Below, in pieces: positions 59,876 through 64,000 of a stretch of 64,000 nucleotides of DNA. Source of the stretch: Parapedobacter sp035556095 (lineage in GTDB: Bacteria > Bacteroidota > Bacteroidia > Sphingobacteriales > Sphingobacteriaceae); NCBI RefSeq assembly GCF_035556095.1, contig NZ_DATMFT010000021.1:124001-188000 (forward strand), given 5' to 3'. The notes beneath the pieces are model-generated. The model had not been told where the DNA came from. It searched no databases and saw nothing but the letters and a program-made list of their open reading frames with translations. The position numbers were made by a program, and so were the translations under genes. The stretch's first letter is position 1, and every line of letters begins with the position of its first letter.

Positions 59876-61018
59876 ATGACGACTAACAAACGAAATAACC
59901 CCATTTGGGTGATGAGTTCCGCATTCGATAAATTGACATTGTCTGAATTGGTGGATACCACGGTAGGGATCGGTGCGCAAGGCATAGACCTTTGTGTTTT
60001 CCGACGCGACGGAACGCGAAAGGATCACACGGCTACCCATTTAGCGTACGAGCATTTCACACCGGACTCGGCAAAGGCACTTATCGATCGTTTTAATAGC
60101 GCTAACTTGGGATTGTCACTGGGGGCTTTCGAAAACATGATAGGAGGGGAACCGGCAGAACGTATAAAAAACCAGAACCACCTGCTTAAGCTGATACGGA
60201 TCGCCCATCTACTGGGCGGTGATGACAACAACGTGAAAGTGGGCACCTTTGTCGGGTATAACCACGAGCTTGGCGTTCAGGCAAATGGTTTTCAAAAGAA
60301 CTTGGATGAATATAAGCGGGTGTTTGCACCCATTATCCGGTATGCAGAAGATTTAGGGGTAACGATATTGTATGAAAATTGTCCGATGGAAGGATGGCGC
60401 CCGGCATCTTATACAAGCACATATAATAACCTGCCCGGGGTGCTGGCGGCACGTAAACTCATGTACGCGCTTATACCTAGTCAGGCACATGGCGAGATAT
60501 ACGACCCGTCACACGACGTGTGGCAGCATACCGATCCGGTGGCTGTAATATCGCAGACTGACATGTCGCGTGTGCATCGTATCCATGTGAAGGCTACACG
60601 GAACCTTGAAACGACTGCACGCATCGACTGGGGCGGTATGTATCCCATGCAACTGGTGGATGCTGGTTTGGCTAAAAGGGCAGGGGTAGCTGTGCCGGCC
60701 AATGAATGGGATCGACATCATTATGAGGCTATGTTGCCCGGATTTGGTGGCTCGGACAGCATGGATTGGCGAGCATTCGTTGACCGCCTTATTGAAAGAG
60801 GATTTAACGGACCCTTTGAAATCGAGAACGAGGCCAAAAATTCAAAGGATACAGGCAATCTTGCCGCAACGGTACAAGGCTATGAGGCAACTATAAAGTT
60901 TTTAGCACCGATGGTATGGGGGCTTCAGGAAGACGTTGGTTATACGTATTTCAATGGTTCGCCTCTTACGACGCCGATGTCACGTGATATCCCGGTGACC
61001 ACGATCGACAAACTGTAA
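59876..61018 (+). CDS. Sugar phosphate isomerase/epimerase-like TIM-barrel protein
   Basis: 380 residues. AP-endonuclease 2-type TIM barrel: GAQGIDLCVFRRDG, LGLSLGAFENMIGGE, RIAHLLGGDDNNVKVGTFVGYN, LGVTILYENCPMEGW, GEIYDPSHDVWQ, VHRIHVKATRNL, and MDWRAFVDRLIERGFNGPFEIENEA. The Glu, Asp, His and Glu residues in these strands fit the usual metal site. Many secondary-metabolism and inositol/xylose-like enzymes share this fold, so the substrate is unknown. It has no signal peptide and is probably cytosolic. It stands 56 bp after the T9SS cargo gene and tail-to-tail with a response regulator. Confidence 0.82.
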   Translation: MTTNKRNNPIWVMSSAFDKLTLSELVDTTVGIGAQGIDLCVFRRDGTRKDHTATHLAYEHFTPDSAKALIDRFNSANLGLSLGAFENMIGGEPAERIKNQNHLLKLIRIAHLLGGDDNNVKVGTFVGYNHELGVQANGFQKNLDEYKRVFAPIIRYAEDLGVTILYENCPMEGWRPASYTSTYNNLPGVLAARKLMYALIPSQAHGEIYDPSHDVWQHTDPVAVISQTDMSRVHRIHVKATRNLETTARIDWGGMYPMQLVDAGLAKRAGVAVPANEWDRHHYEAMLPGFGGSDSMDWRAFVDRLIERGFNGPFEIENEAKNSKDTGNLAATVQGYEATIKFLAPMVWGLQEDVGYTYFNGSPLTTPMSRDIPVTTIDKL

Positions 61019-61022
61019 CTCT

Positions 61023-61664
61023 TTAAGCACCCGAGTGCAGTCGGAACTTTTCAATCAATTCTGCGATATTTTCAACTTGGAGTTTCTCGAAAATTCGCGT
61101 TTTATAGGTGCTTACGGTCGACGTGCTGAGGTTGAGTGCTTTGGATACGTCCATAATGCCCAATCCCTGTACGAGGTATTTTGCCACATCAACCTCCCGG
61201 TTAGAAAGATGGTTTAACGGGTTGTCTGCTTTTAGTACCGATTTCCCCATGGTGAGCGTATTGTAGTACAACTCTCGTACTTCCGGGCTCATGTATTTTC
61301 CCCGTTGGATAACCGAGAGAATAGCTTCTTTCAAGTCCGCTTTTGAGGTGTTTTTATTCAGGTAACCTGCAGCGCCCGCCTGGAGGTAACGGAGCGCATA
61401 AAGCGTTTCGTCATAAGACGAAAACACCAATATTTTGATGTTTGGTTGAACAAGCAATACTTTTTCAACCATTTTGATGTTATTGCCTCCCGGCATATTG
61501 ATGTCGAGCAGAAGAAGATCATAGGGCTTTTCCGACAACAACTTGACCATTTCATCAAAGTCTTCAGCCTGGGTAACCCGTGCAAGCGGCAACGCCTCTT
61601 TCACCACAATTGATGTGCCCAGCCTAACGATTCCATGATCATCTGCTATCAATATCTCTGTCAT
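61023..61664 (-). CDS. NarL/FixJ-family response regulator
   Basis: 213 residues. The receiver domain (about 1-120) has EILIADDHGIVRLGTS, phospho-Asp in DLLLLDINMPGGN, ILVFSSYDE and the Lys in AAGYLNKNTSK. A LuxR-type helix-turn-helix (about 145-213) has LSNREVDVAKYLVQGLGIMDVSKALNLSTSTVSTYKTRIFEKLQV. No sensor kinase is adjacent. Upstream there is a TATATTTG -7 box and an AGTCACGTAACT palindrome that could serve autoregulation. Confidence 0.93.
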   Translation of the reverse strand: MTEILIADDHGIVRLGTSIVVKEALPLARVTQAEDFDEMVKLLSEKPYDLLLLDINMPGGNNIKMVEKVLLVQPNIKILVFSSYDETLYALRYLQAGAAGYLNKNTSKADLKEAILSVIQRGKYMSPEVRELYYNTLTMGKSVLKADNPLNHLSNREVDVAKYLVQGLGIMDVSKALNLSTSTVSTYKTRIFEKLQVENIAELIEKFRLHSGA

Positions 61665-61721
61665 CTGTTAAATGTTTATCATAGATGCCCCCTATCCAGG
61701 CAGTTGGTTATTTCATAAGTA

Positions 61722-61745
61722 AGTCACGTAACTAATGCAAATATA
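61722..61745 (-). promoter_or_regulatory. Putative NarL-gene promoter with nearby palindrome
   Basis: TATATTTG (61738-61745, minus strand) is an exact -7 match. The quasi-palindrome AGTTACGTGACT (61722-61733) lies just downstream, over the likely transcription start. Confidence 0.4.
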
Positions 61746-61875
61746 AGTTAAAATATAATTGCAACAGTGTTTTAGATTAAATTTAATAACAATTAGATAG
61801 AAAGGGTATGCCGGAAAGTTAATTCCAATGACTCAGCCTGATTAACGCAGGGCAACTTAAATAAAAAAAAATTTG

Positions 61876-61914
61876 TTTAGCCGTTGAAAATGTCCAATTT
61901 AGGCGTTGGGAAAT
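61876..61914 (+). repeat. Imperfect 17-bp direct repeat upstream of mscL
   Basis: TTTAGCCGTTGAAAATG at 61876 and TTTAGGCGTTGGGAAAT at 61898, spaced 22 bp (two helical turns), lie 31-69 bp before the mscL ATG. This could be an operator; no matching -7 box is obvious nearby. Confidence 0.4.
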
Positions 61915-61944
61915 ATTTAATTAACAAATTAACCTTATTGTTTT

Positions 61945-62352
61945 ATGGGATTTATAAAAGAATTCAAGGAATTTGCCATGCGCGGCAGCGTGGTAGACCT
62001 TGCTGTCGGTGTGGTCATCGGCGGGGCCTTTGGCAAAATCGTTACCTCTTTGGTCAATGATGTAATCATGCCCCCCATTGGTTACCTTACAGGAGGTATC
62101 GATTTCTCGGAAATGAAGTATGTCATCCAACCCGCTGACGAAGCCAATGAGATCGCTGAAACAGCTATTAACTATGGCAATTTCATTAATGTGATTATTG
62201 AATTCCTTATTATCGCATTTTGTATTTTTCTTGTCATTAAAGGTCTCAACGCACTGAAGCGGAAAGAAGAGGACGCTCCGGCAGCCCCACCTGAACCTTC
62301 GAAAGAAGAGGTATTGCTTACCGAAATCAGAGACTTGTTAAAGTCAAAGTAG
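61945..62352 (+). CDS. mscL: MscL, large-conductance mechanosensitive channel
   Basis: 135 residues. N-terminal amphipathic helix GFIKEFKEFAMRGSVVDLAVGVVIGGAFGKIVTSLVNDVIMPPIG (the family signature), a periplasmic loop, TM2 (FINVIIEFLIIAFCIFLVIKGL) and a C-terminal helix (SKEEVLLTEIRDLLKSK). The length is normal. It opens under membrane tension to release solutes during osmotic downshock. It is monocistronic and convergent with the ChaN-like gene, sharing a hairpin at their ends. Confidence 0.97.
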   Translation: MGFIKEFKEFAMRGSVVDLAVGVVIGGAFGKIVTSLVNDVIMPPIGYLTGGIDFSEMKYVIQPADEANEIAETAINYGNFINVIIEFLIIAFCIFLVIKGLNALKRKEEDAPAAPPEPSKEEVLLTEIRDLLKSK

Positions 62353-62364
62353 TAAGGGATAAAT

Positions 62365-62390
62365 AGGGGGGCGTACTGTAAGCGCCCCCT
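62365..62390. terminator. GC-rich hairpin between mscL and the ChaN-like gene
   Basis: GGGGGCG (62367-62373) pairs with CGCCCCC (62383-62389) around a 9-nt loop. The right arm reaches into the stop codon of the minus-strand gene. Flanking A/T runs are short, so bidirectional termination is plausible but unproven. Confidence 0.45.
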
Positions 62391-63276
62391 AAAATGTCTT
62401 GGGTATCACCGGATCCGTAAGGATAATAAAGTCTCCAAGATGGCTGAATGATTCCCAATCGGGTTCATTATAGCCGTTGTCGGGGAAACAAGAGATAGTA
62501 ACAACGGAGGTTCGCCGTGACACATAGTTACGAAGCTGGGCTACCGTACCCAATCGCTCATCGCTATGGAACCGACCATTGAGATGTAGGACTTTCTGGA
62601 TATTTTTCCCCTTGGAGAATCTACTGATGCGGTAAGCCATGGTAGCATCCCAGAGATTTTGGCTTTGATATATTTTTAGGCCACCCATGCTCTCATGGCC
62701 GCCCATCAGCGCAGTAAACTTCTCATGGTAGCGGCCCGTCAACGTATCGATGGGTAAGGGAGCAAGCAAGTGCTTAGCTGATTTATCAAGCGCGTTCAAG
62801 CTCTCCAGCCCCGACCGGGTAACACGATTCGTGTATCGGCTTGGCGCGTTGGCCGCTAACACGGGCAGCCCATTTTCCCTGGCGTATTCCACCATTGGGC
62901 GGTAATCGGTATAATTATTCCACAATACCGCATCCTTGTTGAAGTTTCGTTCTGTTATGAGGCCTGATAGGTATTCGTCCAATACCAACTGGTCGTCACT
63001 CACGAGCATTTCCATTGAAAGCGCTACACCGGCGTAGCGCTCGTCCATTGCTTTCAGTAATTCAAATTGCAAAACATGAGCTATCGAGTCGTTATGCTCT
63101 TCCCCGAAAAATACGATATCGGCATGACCAATTGAAGCCGTCAATTCCGCGAATGTGATTTCCGCTTTTCTCTCCGTATCATAGATGATATATAGTGAGC
63201 GATCCGCTTGGGCATGTGTTGTGAATGTCCGAATAAATAACGCAGTGCAAATTACCGCGGCTTTCGTGATGTTCAT
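62389..63276 (-). CDS. ChaN/Tiki-like (DUF399) haem-binding-type protein
   Basis: 295 residues from the ATG at 63276, which directly begins a signal peptide (MNITKAAVICTALFIRTFTTHAQ); an upstream ATG at 63309 would add eleven charged residues. Family motifs: ADIVFFGEEHNDSIAHVLQFELL (GExH), ALSMEMLVSDDQLVLDEYLSG, TDYRPMVEYARENGLPVLAANAP, and QSQNLWDATMAYRISRF with VLHLNGRFHSD. ChaN of Campylobacter is an iron-regulated haem-binding lipoprotein; this one lacks a lipobox. Bacterial Tiki-like proteins can also be metalloproteases. Function is therefore only tentative. A TATATTTG box just before 63276 would make the transcript almost leaderless. Confidence 0.82.
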   Translation of the reverse strand: MNITKAAVICTALFIRTFTTHAQADRSLYIIYDTERKAEITFAELTASIGHADIVFFGEEHNDSIAHVLQFELLKAMDERYAGVALSMEMLVSDDQLVLDEYLSGLITERNFNKDAVLWNNYTDYRPMVEYARENGLPVLAANAPSRYTNRVTRSGLESLNALDKSAKHLLAPLPIDTLTGRYHEKFTALMGGHESMGGLKIYQSQNLWDATMAYRISRFSKGKNIQKVLHLNGRFHSDERLGTVAQLRNYVSRRTSVVTISCFPDNGYNEPDWESFSHLGDFIILTDPVIPKTF

Positions 63277-63376
63277 GCCCCAAATATAACGCTTATATTT
63301 TTGTGTCATCTGCTTGCTGGTGTAGTCATCGATTTTCGGCTACGGTGAAGATAGGTGTAAAAATTAAGTGCATATA

Positions 63377-63408
63377 TTTGATAATTATCTGTTTTACCCG
63401 TACATTTG
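63377..63408 (+). promoter_or_regulatory. Promoter of rpmH (full Bacteroidota consensus)
   Basis: TTTG (63377-63380), a 20-bp spacer and TACATTTG (63401-63408) match the TTTG-N19/20-TAnnTTTG consensus exactly. The predicted transcript begins near 63415, giving a leader of about 37 nt. Confidence 0.75.
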
Positions 63409-63451
63409 CACTTTCATTTTTGGCTAATAACAAAAAAAGATAGCAAGCGTC

Positions 63452-63610
63452 ATGAAGAGAACATTTCAGCCGTCGCAACGGAAAAGAAGGAATAAGCATG
63501 GGTTTAGGGAGCGCATGAGCTCTGCAAACGGCCGTCGCGTATTGGCATCAAGGCGGGCAAAAGGGCGGAGACGCCTTTCCGTATCAGACGAAGGCCGTCA
63601 CAAAGCCTAA
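63452..63610 (+). CDS. rpmH: Ribosomal protein bL34
   Basis: 52 residues: MKRTFQPSQRKRRNKHGFRERMSS..., with GRRVLASRRAKGRRRLS, the invariant L34 pattern and strong basic composition. It is a component of the 50S subunit. It is followed 68 bp later by rnpA, the universal rpmH-rnpA pair; dnaA is not upstream here. It has a consensus promoter. Confidence 0.97.
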   Translation: MKRTFQPSQRKRRNKHGFRERMSSANGRRVLASRRAKGRRRLSVSDEGRHKA

Positions 63611-63678
63611 CCGTCGACATTGCCGGTGACCGCTCGCACCCGGGGCTCTCGACCGGATTCGGGGAGAGCTTATCAGCA

Positions 63679-64000
63679 ATGAAAAGAAAAACATTTTCGA
63701 AAGAAGAACGATTGTGTAGTAAAAGGTTGATAGATAGCCTTTTTCATGATGGTTCTTCTTTTTTAATTTACCCTTATCGTGTTGTATTTATGCGGGTTGA
63801 GGGGGCAGCGTGGCCTGCTCAGGTATTGTTGTCCGTATCCAAGCGTCGCTTTCGGCATGCAGTACATCGCAACTTATTGAAACGTCGCATGCGAGAATGC
63901 TATCGTCTGCAGAAAGATGAGTTGTTGTATCCTGCCGTTGAAGGTAGGCCGTATGGTTTAGCCATTGCGCTACAATACGTGGGTAACGAAGTGCTAGACT
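63679..64000 (+). CDS. rnpA: RnpA, ribonuclease P protein component (3' end cut by window edge)
   Basis: 107 codons are visible before the window ends, out of a usual 115-135. MKRKTFSKEERLCSKRLIDSLF at the N-terminus (family FxKxxRLxxxxxF), then VLLSVSKRRFRHAVHRNLLKRRMRECYRLQK, which contains the conserved RNR-like basic helix (here HRNLLKRRMRE). It binds the RNase P RNA to mature tRNA 5' ends. ATG at 63679 follows rpmH, with which it is probably co-transcribed. Confidence 0.94.
   Translation, partial: MKRKTFSKEERLCSKRLIDSLFHDGSSFLIYPYRVVFMRVEGAAWPAQVLLSVSKRRFRHAVHRNLLKRRMRECYRLQKDELLYPAVEGRPYGLAIALQYVGNEVLD

Noticed and set aside
1..64000. tRNA, rRNA, CRISPR, phage or transposase genes
   Set aside because: I looked for them by eye in all spacers and found none; short or divergent tRNAs could be missed without a covariance search.

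Overview
The window looks like a chromosomal segment from a member of the Bacteroidota, most likely the Sphingobacteriaceae (Parapedobacter/Pedobacter-like; genus is a guess). Supporting signs are a dcw cluster in the Bacteroidota order without murF or ddl, an FtsZ ending in NNSFLHDNVD, SprE and PorP/SprF type IX secretion genes, a type B gliding C-terminal domain, a bactofilin/AtpZ block, a Bacteroidota-type histone H1, and several promoters fitting the Bacteroidota sigma pattern TTTG-N19/20-TAnnTTTG. I see no phage genes, transposases, CRISPR arrays, rRNAs or tRNAs.

Layout. (1) Positions 1-8975, minus strand: one tight operon for iron or siderophore uptake (TonB-dependent receptor, XusB-like DUF4374 surface lipoprotein, secreted Fes/IroE-like esterase, two YncE-like beta-propellers in tandem, ABC binding protein, and a FecCD permease cut by the window edge). 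(2) 9257-18343: a cell-envelope block. AtpZ, a bactofilin and an M23 peptidase are on the minus strand. SprE/PorW, PBP1A and uvrC are on the plus strand. Three copies of an approximately 90-bp leader repeat sit in its spacers. (3) 18340-31940: mixed housekeeping and metabolism (DUF4260, DUF5362, a GH123-like lipoprotein, NAD(P)HX repair enzyme, a SufT-like protein, a KhtTU-like K+/H+ antiporter operon, an ArsR/SRPBCC pair, an SUMF1-fold protein and TamB). (4) 32104-38720: tsaD, aldo/keto reductase, lutB, aspS, an orphan LytTR regulator and a small lipoprotein.

(5) 38890-54933: the complete dcw cluster mraZ-rsmH-ftsL-ftsI-murE-mraY-murD-ftsW-murG-murC-ftsQ-ftsA-ftsZ. It is preceded by MraZ-type GTGG boxes and closed by a strong terminator. 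The ftsA-ftsZ spacer carries inverted DnaA-box-like sites. (6) 55076-64000: an alpha-oxoamine synthase, histone H1, a PorP/SprF + type B CTD pair, a sugar isomerase-like protein, an orphan NarL regulator, mscL, a ChaN-like protein, rpmH, and rnpA cut by the window edge.

Functionally the window combines iron acquisition, peptidoglycan synthesis and division, and T9SS surface display. The parts most worth a second look are the siderophore operon with its three beta-propellers, the repeated leader around the bactofilin/SprE/PBP1A block, and the DnaA-box-like sites in front of ftsZ, mraZ and the histone gene.
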